A DNA stretch of 64,000 nt, taken from NCBI GenBank assembly GCA_038496445.1, contig JALMLS010000196.1:1-64000 (forward strand), given 5' to 3'. The stretch's first letter is position 1, and each line of letters opens with the position of its first letter. Origin of the DNA: Trichosphaerium sp. ATCC 40318. Taxonomy: Eukaryota; Discosea; Flabellinia; Trichosidae. Of this stretch, positions 1 through 11,486 are shown in pieces. Under the pieces are notes generated by a model. It was not told the origin of the DNA and did no database searches. It worked only from the letters and a program-made list of their open reading frames with translations. The translations under genes were made by a program, and so were the position numbers.

Positions 1-297
1 CAGGCACGTGTTTTTTTGGACCATTCACACTCTGTCTTTATTGCGTTCTAGTTTCTCTCAGGGGGTCCTAACCTTTGCGCAAACTGTAGGAGAATGCACC
101 TTGTTGAAAAAAGCGCGTTTAAGCTTACCTATGTGTCCGAAAAAACATCACAATCACATGTTAGAAATATCTGTATCTCCGCAATTTAAAGGACATGCGT
201 ATGTACGGGCCTGTACGTTTGTACAAACAGCGCAAAAGCCACAGTTCACAAATTGTGCTACAAAAAAACACTTAGTATCTGCTCAACCAAACAAACA

Positions 298-2607
298 ATG
301 AAGCTCGTCTTGCTCCTAGCCCTCCTATTTGCGGTCACAACCGCACAAGTCTCGTCGCTATTTGATGACTTTACGACCTTCAGTACCATCGACGCCAACG
401 CAAACATGCTTACTGCCACAACAACTGCCAGCAACCCTAATATCTTGGGTACCAGGCGTGATCTTTCACTTACCGTCCAACCAGGAAGCAACCCCGCTCT
501 TGAAGCTTCTTGTACTATTGTAGGCGGGTTCTTTGCTCTCAGTACTGACGTATCGGTCGTTGGAGCCTGTACCGCCAGCTATAATGGTCCAGATGACATG
601 GGTTTCGACACTCCTGTCAATTACAATGCATTCGGATGCGGTACGTACCTTTAATAGGTAGAACACCACTTTCGGTTTAGTGTCTATCTCGGTCATAAGA
701 TTCTTTGTGTTTTGGTTTTTTTAAACGTCTTTCGCTTCGTTATACGCTATTACATTAGATTCGCGAGTAAGCGAATGAAAAAATATTTTGGTCAATCTGT
801 CCGCCAGGTTATTTATCAATCTTTGTTTTTTACTTCTTGGTTGGCTTTTTGTTTACCCCTTGCGTAGATTGCTGGAACATGAGGATTATCGAGTCAGACA
901 ACAATGTTGGCTTCGAGATCACAGCAAATAGCCGCGACTTCGGTCCTCAAACATCAAGCCTCATGTTGGCAGTTGATATTTCTGACCCTCTTGATGTCTG
1001 TATTCCTTTTGAAGGCGACCGCGAAGCATACAATGACATTATCGGTGTTGACTTTCAGATTGAAGGAAGAGTCGCAAATGTCGACGTCAACCTACAATCT
1101 GTATGTTGTCAGCCTTCTGTAACTTGCGTGTAAGTACTTTTATCATCGCTCCAAATCTCCGAAGTTGTTCTCTTAACCAATCTTTTTTCTCACTTTTGTT
1201 TACCTAGCCACTCTATCACTGGCTTGAACGGTGCTGATGTCGATAACTTGATTGTTGGCGATGATATCAAATTGTCAATAATGTGCAGAAACTACGAATC
1301 TCAACCTGCTGATCTTCAAGACATCACAGTATCTTTCCCATTTGACAGTGGTTTTGGTGTTTTGGATGCTGGTTCCATCATGTGCGATGGTGATGTTGAT
1401 GTACGTATTTATATTTACTTCTTGTTTCAACGTTTCATTTCACGTTTCTCTTCACGTTTTCTCACTTTATTTTTCAGCCAATTTCTCCAGGAGTTGTCAA
1501 CAACGCTCTTGAGTTCCAAGCTTCTCTCATTGATGGTGAATCCATCAACTGTATGGTCGATGTCGCTTTGATCGCAGGTGGATCAGTCGATAATATCGCT
1601 GCAAATATCTTCACCAGCCAAGGAGATCCAAGATTCCCATTCCAATCCAATACTGATATTGACAGGCACGCCTCTTTGAAACAAAATTATTTTACCCATT
1701 CATTAACATTATGTTTAGACAAGGAACTCTTGAGTTTTGTGAACTTCCAGTACCTGCCAGTCTCGTAATTATCGATCCACCAACCACGTTACCTCCTACC
1801 ACGCGTCCTCCAACGACCCTACCTCCAACTACACTACCACCAACAACTGAGCCTCCAACAACAGAACCACCAACTACAGAGCCTCCAACAACTCAACCTC
1901 CAACAACTTTACCACCAACCACTTTACCACCTACAACTCTGCCTCCAACAACTTTGCCACCAACTACATTGCCACCTACAACGGAGGTACGTACTAAAAC
2001 AACAATTTTTTTTTTCGTGGTGGTTTATTCCTTGTAGCCTCCTACAACGGAACCCCCAACAACGGAGCCACCAACTACTGAACCTCCTACAACCGAGCCT
2101 CCTACAACGGAGCCTCCAACTACTGAACCTCCAACAACGGAGGTATCTTTATTTTTGGTTTCTTTCTCATCCTCTTACTAAATACTTTTTTAGCCTCCTA
2201 CCACACAACCTCCAACAACTCTCCCTCCAACCACATTGCCACCTACCACACTACCACCAACTACTTTACCTCCAACAACTCTACCTCCAACAACCTTGCC
2301 ACCAACTACATTGCCACCTACAACCGTACCACCAACACCAGTGCGCTTTGTGTGTGTTTCTCCTCGTATCATCAATGGAGAGTGCGAGTACGTCTACAAC
2401 TACAATACTTGAATATTTTTATTTCAAATACTGACTTTTATTGTTTTCTTTAGTTGTCAAACATTCCCTTGTTTCGAAGCAGATGATGGAAGCAATTCTT
2501 TCAGATGTGAGACTGATGAATGGTACTGTTGGTTCGTCGCCAGAATACCAGCTTCAGGTCGTTTCCAAGTCGGATACCGTGGACAAATGTGCTACTGTGA
2601 GATTTAG
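298..2607 (+). CDS. Secreted Pro/Thr-repeat protein, copy 1
   Basis: Eight exons: 298-640, 868-1129, 1208-1400, 1478-1665, 1719-1986, 2038-2142, 2194-2387, 2454-2607. The ATG at 298 opens a signal peptide (MKLVLLLALLFAVTTAQ). A roughly 260-residue N-terminal domain with paired cysteines follows (DCWNMR, QSVCCQPS, SIMCRNYES). Next comes a long PPTT[LE] tandem array, then a small Cys-rich C-terminal module with about eight cysteines that ends MCYCEI. The protein is probably extracellular, with the Thr-rich array as a likely O-glycosylated stalk. I do not recognise the family. A paralogue lies inverted at 9618-11486 with the same intron phases outside the repeat array. The fourth intron needs a GC donor: the paralogue has a GT donor at the same place. 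Exon joins are supported by phase and by the paralogue; the function is unknown. Confidence 0.8.
1666..1718 (+). other. GC-AG intron in the copy 1 secreted-protein gene
   Basis: The exon ends GACAG and the intron opens GCACGC, closing at TTTAG. Joining gives D-R-Q-G-T-L-E-F-C, identical to the paralogue, whose intron at the same position opens GTACTA. No GT donor keeps the frame. Confidence 0.75.
1777..2341 (+). repeat. PPTT-coding minisatellite interrupted by two introns
   Basis: Tandem 12-15 base units of the type CCTCCAACAACT encode Pro-Pro-Thr-Thr-Leu or Glu. Two introns (1987-2037 and 2143-2193, each 51 nt) cut the array at the same place in a unit, after ACGGAG. The paralogous array at 9.86-10.03 kb has no intron. 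Confidence 0.85.
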
Positions 2608-2736
2608 ACAAATGCGCCGTGATACTTTCGAACTTCAAACATAAATTACAATACAGTAATAAACAAATTCTCATGTATTATGTTAAGTTTCTTGCCAGCG
2701 CAGATTTTTATTTGAAATTTTCGTTTTGGTTAGTGT

Positions 2737-3996
2737 TTATCCTCTTTCATTGCGTCTGCCCATCCAATGGCATCTATATGATGTAGCCTTGAATCCACAA
2801 GACTCATGTAGGCGTATAGATGCTTTGTTATAAGGAGAAACAAAGCTGTATGGTGTGGCTGTACGACTAAAGTCAGTGCCAACTGGAACAGTAAACTCTG
2901 TTGTTTGTGTTGATATCCTTGCTGCAAGCAGCTTAACAACCATCTTACCCAATCCAAGACTTCGCCACTTTTCTTTTACATGAAGTTGTCCAATAGAAAA
3001 ATCAACTTTTGTGAGCACCCATGCAACAATCTGTTTTTCACCTGTGCTGTCATTGACTGCACGAATACAAACACAAGGACGCAATCTAGACCGTTTCAGT
3101 CCTTATACCATGATAACATCACTGGGAAATAAAGACGACGTACGTTATGTGTTGCTTGGTACACCGTAAAGAAATACTTGAGTGGAATTGCCACAGTTTA
3201 TCAATATCTATTGCGTCTGCTTCTGCATTTGGTGTATCAACAATAAAATGGTGATCGTTGATAGCAGGCAAACGAAACTTGTTGCTTTTATCACGTAAAT
3301 CATTGCTTAATTCTATGACCTTCTTCTGTACTTCAATTGGCATGGTGTAGAGAATATACTCATTATTAAAACTTGGGCAATTAAGGTCGGGGTTCCTTTA
3401 CAACAAGTCAGCAAGAGACAAACCGTACAAGACTTTTATGTTCGTACGCAATGTTCCATGCACCTACTTTTGGAGCAATGTCACTTGGTATTGCTGAAAA
3501 AACTATTCTATAAACTGCTCACATTAAAAAAAAAGTCACGTGATATGACAAGTTTGTTTTGAATACTCACCTCCCTTTGTATCCAAGTATGACAACAATT
3601 CGTCAACATACGAAGGGGTTGTAAAAACCCTTGTATTATTATCCTTAATGGGGCTTGTCAGGTTAAAGTAGGCTTAGTCACTATGGTACCGTTGTAGTAA
3701 AGAGTACGAGGCCTATTTCGATTTGTAAATTTAAGGTCAAGTCATAAACAAATTCGTGCCTTTGATTTTTCCATCTTTTGAAATCGTGTGATACGATCCA
3801 TTGGCAGCTAGACCATCGAATGTAAAAGAGATCGAGCTGTAGAGCATCAATGGACAGTATAGTTGTGGTACCAACTCATTAAGCACTTTTTGAGCATCCA
3901 CACGCGTAAACTTACGTCCTACTGCAATATTAGCTGAATTAACCTTTATCAAGCAGTACCGTTTGAAATTGTTGCTAAATGGCGCTTGTTAGACAT
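2737..3996 (-). CDS. GNAT acyltransferase, glycine N-acyltransferase-like
   Basis: Six exons read on the minus strand: 3996-3960, 3921-3760, 3672-3571, 3493-3429, 3358-3144, 3085-2737. They join in phase to about 309 residues, close to the roughly 300 usual for animal glycine N-acyltransferases. The C-terminal half carries the GNAT signature: a beta strand with AWVLTKVDFSIGQLHV, then KEKWRSLGLGKMVVK, whose R-x-x-G-x-G part is the acetyl-CoA pyrophosphate loop. A late CGF segment (LHESCGFKA) is typical of the FR47/GLYAT branch. The expected role is acyl transfer from acyl-CoA to an amino group; the substrate cannot be read. The second intron requires a GC donor (GCACGA). The start is the only ATG that keeps phase with exon 2. 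The GNAT call is firm; the GLYAT branch is inferred. Confidence 0.65.
3673..3759 (-). other. GC-AG intron in the GNAT gene
   Basis: On the minus strand the exon ends AAAG and the intron opens GCACGA, closing at CTAAG. The join reads K-I-K-A-Y-F-N-L-T and keeps frame; without it the frame stops within a few codons. Confidence 0.6.
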
Positions 3997-5393
3997 TGTA
4001 TGTTATGGTAATTGCTGTTAATACGCTGTACAAGTATTAACTTTATTAGGTCAAGTGGCAAACTTGCTACCTTAATCACTGAACTAGAGCCACAATGAAA
4101 GCATTCCACATATATGTAGTAAACGCGAAAACCATTGTTTACAAAAGCACTTCCGCCATAAAAGGAAAGTAGCAACGTACACGCCTTGAGCGCTGGTTTA
4201 ATGATATACCTTAGTTTCGTCAAAGGTATATCAAGCTCCGGTTAGGTGGCAACAGAAGTTATATACGTTGTTCTGCAGTTATTGACCTAGGTTATCACGA
4301 AGTTTAGATAACTGTTCATTTTTTCAACACAAAAACGTGCCAGCCAAAATGAATCATTCACACCTTGTGTAAGGATATTAATATGAATACCTGATGCATT
4401 GAATGTCGGTTTTTATTTTCCAGTGACCTATGCTAACAACATAACATTAGTATAGAGCAGTAAACCATGAATGGCAACTAAATCTCATTAACAAAGTCCA
4501 CTTTTGAGGAACTCTATTGGGAGTTTACTTTTTAAATAAAGACCAGCGAGGCTATTAAATACAACCACTTACATCTACCCAAAGCGACGAGAACAACAAT
4601 GACAATAAAGGTTGTTTTTTTTTGTTGGCAATTGAAAAAGGTGGTTTTGTAGCAACATGTAACTTTGCATGCTATCGTGGGCGCACTGTCAATGTATTAG
4701 TGTAATAAAGCAGAACTAAGAGAGGTGTCAAAAGACTATATTGCCTTGTGCAAACAAAGCCAAAGTACAAGCTTGTAACTATTGTCATAGATAGATAAAA
4801 AAGGGTCATAAGCAGTTGCGATGCAGTTTAGCGCCAAGCGCTAGTTCGAATTGTGTTACTGCAAACAAGAATAAAAGAAAAATCAAGCGTAGAGTCTTAA
4901 TTTTATACAGTGACTTCCCGGTCACGAATTTATTCGTAAAACTCAAAGTACTTGCTTCACTTTATAATATGTGTTACGTTTTCAGAAGTTGTGCGAGTAT
5001 ACCGCTACATACCAACAAAGCATCAGAGTAAATTCGATCACGTGTATTTGTTTTCGTGAGTTATTTATGACGAAACAATACCACATAAATCAGAATCTTC
5101 ACAAAGGTGCATGTAACAATACGGTGTAGTGCTGTTTTGTTTTTTATAATATAATTTATCCGACACCATCTGTTCACGTGTCAACCACCTGAATCGCTGT
5201 TTCTCTCGTATAACTCGCGGTGTATACCCCCGCGAACTCGGTCAACGCAATAACGACCCACCCGAGTCATAAAACAGGCGCTAGTAGAACGTTAAGAACA
5301 CGCATAAACGCACATTTTCTAGCGGATTTACGCTAGAAATGGCCCATAAAAATAAACCAACAACAAGAGATACAACAGTTCGTACACTAAAAT
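3997..5393. other. Intergenic, no gene seen
   Basis: This is AT-rich sequence with short open frames that show no domain, signal peptide or consistent splice structure. The last 200 bases before the next gene hold a CACGTG (5174) and a GC-rich patch around 5210-5280, which could be the promoter of the propeller gene. Confidence 0.5.
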
Positions 5394-7959
5394 ATGAATC
5401 TAACAGCACGACTATGTGTTGTCTTATTATGCGCAACGCTTGTAAGCGCTGCGTGGAGACCTATACACCCAGGTGGCGGTGGTATGATTCAAGGTGCGTA
5501 CAACGTTTTCTGTTATCACGTGGGCTACTTTTTCTTACTTTTGGTTAAGGCTTCGATTTCGACTACAAAAACGGAAGGGCGTTCTTCCATTCTGATATGG
5601 AGGGAACGAGCGTATCAAACAATAGAGGAGCTTCGTTCAAATCCACTGGTGCTGCTCAACAGTATGGTATGCATAGCTATGCTGCAGCTATTGATCCTAC
5701 AAATTCGAACACTGTTTTTTCTGTTGGTATACTTGGGATGGATAAATCTTATGACGGCGGACAGACTTGGCGTCCTGTACCAGAGCTTAAGAATATTGCT
5801 CATAGTTGTATCGCATATGATCCTAAAGATAGAAGTAGGATATATGCTGGTCACGGATGGAACAATCGCGACAATCGCATGCAAGCACCTCAAAACGGAC
5901 CACAGTCCTTGACAGGCAAATTTCAAATCGCGTACAGTTTCAACCGTGGTAACAACTTCGCCTTCTCAACATATCAAGCAGGCACGTTAAATAAAAGCTC
6001 GCCCTTTCGATATATCATTTATCATCCAGTAGTTCCAATTAAAGTTTTGTTTTTTCAAAAAAACACGTGAAAAAAAAAAGCGTTGGTCATGCTTATGGAT
6101 TTTAGGCACTGGTCGGAATGAGATTCATAGTATTGCTGTTAGTGGTATAGACAAGAAGGTATATATTGGTGGAGATGCTGGCGTTTTCGTAGGCGTACCT
6201 GATCCAGGGAACAATAGAATTAACTGGCAAAAAATAACTCATCCAAACAACGCTCCTTCAGCATCTAATGGAGTAGTGCTTGCTAAAGACGGAGCCTTTT
6301 TGTTCTCTGTTCATGGATCAAATCTATACGGTATTCCAGTATGGCAAGTTTCCAATAGAAACAATTGGGTGAAGCTAAGCGTAGGATTGCCTCAAGGGCG
6401 TCCGTATTGGAGACCAAAGATTGATCCAAGAGACACGGGAGATCAATGGCATATCATCATAGGAGGCAAGTTTGGTAAACCTGCTGGACTCATGGGGCTA
6501 CATGAAGGTATTGTCAAATGGCAAGCAGGATTAAAGATGGTATCTCCTTTCAAGCAAGTATTCAATCAACGCTATTTTCCTTTGAACGCTCCAGCAAACA
6601 AGAAGTTTAACTACGATGAAGGATGGGTTACTACTCAAGCAAAATCAAACCATTATAACTATGTACCTACTCAATGGGGCCTATCCGGTAGACGTGTTTG
6701 GGTGTCGAGTGATGAAGGCGTATACGAGGGTGACTTGAACGCAAACGTATACACGACTTGGAAGCCTGTTTATACAAGAAAACACAACAACGGAAATACT
6801 TATAAATCAGTCGGTTTCGAGTCAACGTTCAATTGGGATATGGCAGGTACTGGTAACCTCATTGTACAGGGGATGGCTGATAACGGTTTCGTATTCAGTA
6901 CGAATAACGGCGTTTCCTGGAAACAAGAAAAAGCTCCTCAGGTCAACGACTGCACTGTTGTCGAGCTTATAAACTCTGGTACAGGTGTTATCATTTCTGG
7001 AGGTACTTCAGGATACGGAGGAGGAACACCACAAATGCCAGGAAGACTATACTCAAGAAAGGTTAACGGAGGTAAAAACGGATTCAACGGAGGATTCCGT
7101 CTTATTGGCGGAGGAGGAAACGGCGGCTTTGGTATGAAGCACAACACAAATGGTCAAGGATGGCGTCCTTATACTGCTGCTCAAGATCCTCATAATGGAA
7201 ATCGCGTCTACGTCGGTACAGAGGGAGGTGTATACTTTTCAAACAACATTCAAGGTCTTATCAATGGTAACGTAAACTCTGGAAGCTCGAGCTGGAACAG
7301 ACTTGGCGGTGCCGCTTTTTCTTCTATTAAAAAGGTGCTACTAGATCCAAGGCAGGGTGGAAGACTCTATGTTTCAAAGGGAAGGTTTCTATCGCGTTAA
7401 CAACGCTCCAAACAGTCCTCAATGGACTACGCTTAGCGGAAGGATAAATGGAGGTCAGGGAACACGTGCTTGTGGTGCTTGTGCTGGAGTTGACTTTACA
7501 GTTTGGGTTCACGGTGGCGCTACGTATGTTGCCATTGGTACAAGTGACGGCAAGGTTTACATCTCAAAAGACGCTGGAAACAACTTTGACATTGTCCTTA
7601 ATCCTGCGCTTGCTAGACAGAAGCATCCACAATCCAGAGAACCTTGGTACCAAAACGGCGATTACTTTACAACTGGATCAATCGTTGGGTTCCAGAATAA
7701 CCTATTTTATTGCTATGGAGGTCCTAGACAGCATGGATATGCTTGTCTTAAAGGTTTCATAAATCAACAAGATAATAATTCTCCGTTCAATGGCGCACGT
7801 GTTCCTGTAAGATGGAATGATTGGACAGGAACAGGTAATAACAAGATGAAGTATCCTGCATCTAGAAGAATGAAAATACTGAGAAACGGTAACGTGAACT
7901 ATGTTGGTGTAGCAACAAGTGGTATGGGACTATGGAGGAGACCTGTAGGTGATACCTAA
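5394..7959 (+). CDS. Secreted Asp-box (BNR) beta-propeller protein, possible frameshift
   Basis: Exons 5394-5493, 5550-5981 and 6106-7959. The N-terminus is a signal peptide (MNLTARLCVVLLCATLVSA). The body has repeated Asp-box motifs: KSYDGGQTW, FSTNNGVSW, YFSNN and ISKDAGNNF, as in VPS10/sortilin-like and GH74-type propellers, with a Gly/Asn-rich middle. It is probably a secreted carbohydrate-active or binding protein; I see no clear catalytic pair to assign an enzyme. The second intron needs a GC donor (GCACGT). In the last exon the frame shifts by one base in the run at about 7376-7382. The earlier frame ends at a stop at 7398-7400 while homologous propeller sequence continues in the next frame to 7959. 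This is either a real break or one extra G in the assembly. Confidence 0.7.
5982..6105 (+). other. GC-AG intron in the propeller gene
   Basis: The exon ends CAAGCAG, the intron opens GCACGT and closes GGATTTTAG. The join reads Q-A-G-T-G-R-N-E-I-H. Using the GT four bases downstream puts a stop a few codons into the next exon, so the GC donor is the one that works. Confidence 0.7.
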
Positions 7960-8231
7960 AAAAAATAAAAGAACTTAATCCTTAAACTTGTCACGTTTTG
8001 GTAAATCTTGCTTGAAAAAGGTTAATTTCGCGCTAATACTCCAAGACTAGATGCATGCAATATTTTGTACAACTTGTAAGCGTTGTAAGGTTACATCATA
8101 CGGATGCCATTGGATGCGCAATGAAAAAGGACTACCAAAACGAAAGTGTCAAATAAACCGAAATGCCGAAGCAGTACATGCTTCGATTGTTTCTTAATCT
8201 TTTGTGTGTTACTTTATTTCTTATTTTATGT

Positions 8232-9010
8232 TTAATTTTGTATCTCTCCTGGTACTGGTAGTTTATGTTTTGAATATCTTGCTTTACTTCTGTATTTGAT
8301 TTGTTTTCTACTAAAAGATCTATTTGCATTTTGCTGTTGTTTTGGTTTATTTATCTTAAAAAACTGACCGTCGTCCTTAGCTTTAACAACAACAGACTCC
8401 ATACTAACCTAAAACAAATCACTATTTAGCTATCTAAAAAGACAACGATGCTAATACTTGACAGTCATAGCTTGTCTAGTAAGAAAAAAACAAGAAATAC
8501 AAAACTCATAGACATACCCCGTCCCAAGAAAGTATTAGTTCTTCATGTATTTCATTAGATTGATAGTGATATCTACTACCATTAATTATTCTTCTCTGTC
8601 TATTACCAACATCATCAATAATATAAGTATTAGGTATTTGAACACGTCTGCATCCTCCTCCTTTTCTCTTGCTTTTTTTAAAAACTTGATAACTAGGTTC
8701 TAAATGAAATAGAAACTCTCGTTGTCTACCATGTGGCCACTGCATCAAACAAAGGCCAAGACCTAGCCTATAAGGCCCTTTTTTCCTTTAAAACAGACAC
8801 GTCAATGATAATAACAACACGTGTTGGTGATGTCAAGTATGCGAACCATTCTTGTTTAGGTATTTGCAAAGATATGACGCAGATGTGTTTCTTTTCTCTA
8901 ACCTTGTTTACATACTCACCAGTAAAGAGAGTAGTCAGGCGAAGCAATTGAAGTCTTTCATACACAAAATCGTCTGAGACAGAATGACACCATGTATTTT
9001 TAAGCGCCAT
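8232..9010 (-). CDS. Hypothetical protein, three exons
   Basis: The ATG at 9010 opens MALKNTWCHSVSDDFVYE. I join exon 1 to the frame ending at 8506 through a 31-nt intron (GTCTGT...TTATAG). I then use a second intron with a GTATGT donor into a basic, Gln/Lys-rich tail that ends at the TAA at 8232. The product would be about 210 residues with a hydrophobic stretch (VVIIIDVLGLGLCLM), a basic Gly-rich segment (KKSKRKGGGCRR) and a Ser/Lys/Arg-rich tail. I do not recognise a family. The 31-nt intron is very short even here, so a sequencing frameshift is an alternative. The gene lies inside the inverted paralogue pair. Confidence 0.45.
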
Positions 9011-9181
9011 GTAGGCTACTATAGCAATGGTTAGTAATCGACAATTTCGGCTTTTGTTTTTGCAGACTTAATGGAAAAGCTTAAGGTGCGTAAGAAAGTG
9101 TTTTGGAGCGTCACACAGCGTGTCTGACGTTGGGCTTGTTTATACTTGACTTTCAACAGAATTGCCCTTATGTTGTTGATA

Positions 9182-9349
9182 TCACAGTGTTAAAATGGAC
9201 GTACGCTTGTCAGAGTAGTTAAGAATATTGTTTACAAGTATACAAGCCGCTTTAAAGCGACATAAAGTTATAAAATCACAACGCTCTCCTAACAGCGTTA
9301 GAACTTCCGGAGGAAGTTCTGTAAGTAAGATAGAGTGCGTCAGCGACAT
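9182..9349 (-). CDS. Small F-box-like ORF
   Basis: A 55-codon frame opens MSLTHSILLTELPPEVLTLL. The LPPEVL core with the following helix resembles the start of an F-box, the SKP1-binding module of SCF ubiquitin ligases. It resembles the F-box start of the gene at 19645. It has no partner domain, so it may be the remains of a longer gene or an exon whose rest I cannot find. It sits just downstream of the 3' end of the copy 2 secreted-protein gene. Confidence 0.35.
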   Translation of the reverse strand: MSLTHSILLTELPPEVLTLLGERCDFITLCRFKAACILVNNILNYSDKRTSILTL

Positions 9350-9617
9350 GTTGTTAAACAAATGAACCAAGATGGTTTCACAGAACGAGAGCAGTCCTTG
9401 TCTTTCCAGTCGGTGAGAAACTGCGAAAAACATCGGAAATAAACACCCAAGGTTTGTTGTGTAGTGCTTCTGTCCAGTGTTTCCAAACACTGAATGCAAG
9501 ATTGTAGAATGGGTAGAGTGAGAGAATGAGATTTGTTGATTCATCACTTGTAGAGTAAAAAAAAGGATCTTTATTTTTGGTTCAGGTTTGATTATCTTTA
9601 AATTGTGGTTCTGTTGT

Positions 9618-11486
9618 TTAAATCTCACAGTAGCACATTTGTCCACGGTATGAAACTCTGAAACGACCTGAAGCTGGTACTCTGGCGACAAACCAACAGT
9701 ACCATTCATCAGTCTCACATCTGAAAGAATTGCTTCCATCAGTAGCTTCGAAACAAGGGAATGTTTGACAACTGAAAAAATAAAGTAAGTATCTTACTTT
9801 CATGTTGAAGTGGTGGACTTACTCGCATTCACCGTTAATAATACGAGGAGCAACGCATACAAAACGTATTGGTGGAAGTGTAGTTGGTGGTAATGTAGTA
9901 GGTGGTAATGTCGTTGGAGGGAGCGTAGTTGGTGGCAAAGTAGTTGGTGGAAGTGTAGTTGGTGGAAGGGTTGTTGGTGGAAGCGTTGTTGGAGGTTCCG
10001 TAGTTGGGGGCAAGGTAGTAGGAGGATCGACAACAACAATATTGGAAGGTACTGGAAGCTCGCAAAATTCGAGACTACCTTGTCTAAACAAAAGGTTAAC
10101 GGAAATGCCTTACAGGTAGAAACTAATTTTAAAGTAAAAGGTGGTGTAGTACCTGTCAACGTCTGCATTAGATTTAAATGGAAAGTTTGAATCACCTTGG
10201 CTGGTGAAGATATTTGCAGCGATATCGCTAATTGATCCACCTGCAATCAAACTGACGTTGACCATGCAGTTGATGGATTCACCATCAATGAGAGAAGCTT
10301 GGAACTCAAGAGCGTTGTTGACAACTCCTGGAGAAATTGGCTGAAAAATAAAGTGAGAAACGTGAAGAGAAACGTTGAAACAAGAAGTAAATATAAAATA
10401 CGTACATCAACATCACCATTGCACATGATGGTACCAGCGTCCAGAGTACCAAAACCACTATCAAATGGGAAAGATACTGTGATTTCTTGAAGATCAGCAG
10501 GTTGAGATTCGTAGTTTCTGCACATTATTGACAATTTGATATCATCGCCGACAACCAAGTTATCGATATCAGCTCCATCCAAACCAGTGATAGTGTGGCT
10601 AGGTAAATAAAAGTCAAAAAAAAGATTGGTTAAGAGAATACAACTTCGGAGCTTTGGAGCGATGGGTAAAAGTACTTACACGCAACTTACAGAAGGCTGA
10701 CAACATACAGATTGTAAGTTGACGTCGACATTTGCGACTCTTCCTTCAATCTGGAAGTCAACACCGATGACATCAGCGTAAGCAGCACGCTCGCCCTCAA
10801 AAGGAACGCAGACATCAAGAGGGTCAGAAATATCAACTGCCAACATGAAACTTGATGTTCGACGGCCGAGTGACTGACTATCAACTGTGATAGCGAAACC
10901 AACATTGTTATCAGACTGAATAATACGAAGATTCCAACAGTCTAAAGAGAAAAAAGAAAATTAGCTGATTTGAAGTTTATCACGTGATTCAAAAAAAAAA
11001 GATAAAACTTTTTTTCGAAGAACAATTAACCATTTGAGGCTTTTTGTAACGTTCCCAAAAAAACGCCGATTTGTTCACCAGTACCCAAGAAGAAATCAAA
11101 AAATAAATTATGTTAATCTTGCTTGAGATCCAAAAAAAACACGTACCACAACCAAATGCGTTGTAATCGACGGGTGTTACAAACCCAGTACCATCCGCAC
11201 CATTATAACTAGCGGTACAGTCGCCAATAACTGATACATCAGTGCTAAGAGCAAAGAACCCACCTGTAATGACGCAAGAGGCACCAAGAGCGTTGTCACT
11301 TCCTGTTGATCGCGTAACAGTAAGATTACGCCTTGTACCCAATATATTTGGGTCTGTAACTATTTCAGAGACAACAGGGTTATTTTCATCAGCTTCGATG
11401 GCGGTGGTGACTCTAAAGTCATCAAATAACGAACTCTGCGCGTTGGCAAGTAGAACGAGAGCAGAGAGAAGGAGGAAGAGCTTCAT
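9618..11486 (-). CDS. Secreted Pro/Thr-repeat protein, copy 2
   Basis: Minus-strand exons 11486-11147, 10940-10680, 10598-10406, 10340-10153, 10083-9823 and 9771-9618. The signal peptide is MKLFLLLSALVLLANAQ. Domain order matches copy 1: Cys-paired N-terminal domain, PPTT array, then the Cys-rich module ending MCYCEI. All introns outside the array are at the same positions and phases as in copy 1. The array is shorter and uninterrupted, and the intron that is GC-AG in copy 1 is GT-AG here (GTACTA). Parts of the introns also match copy 1, for example the region around 10341-10405, so the duplication is fairly recent. The protein is likely extracellular; its function is unknown. Confidence 0.8.
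9858..10025 (-). repeat. PPTT-coding tandem array in copy 2
   Basis: About a dozen units coding PPTTLPPTTEPPTT-type sequence lie within one exon. The array is shorter than the copy 1 array and has no introns, so array length and intron content differ between the paralogues. Confidence 0.8.

Noticed and set aside
1777-2341. Regular short repeats considered as a CRISPR array
   Set aside because: Units are contiguous coding repeats without spacers, in a spliced eukaryotic gene.
2190-2375. Antisense VVGG-repeat frame opposite the PPTT array; a similar plus-strand frame at 9802-10119
   Set aside because: These are mirror reads of the PPTT arrays with no start context, splice structure or domain.
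4816-4860. GTTCGAAT stretch recalling a tRNA B box
   Set aside because: No A box and no cloverleaf can be folded around it.
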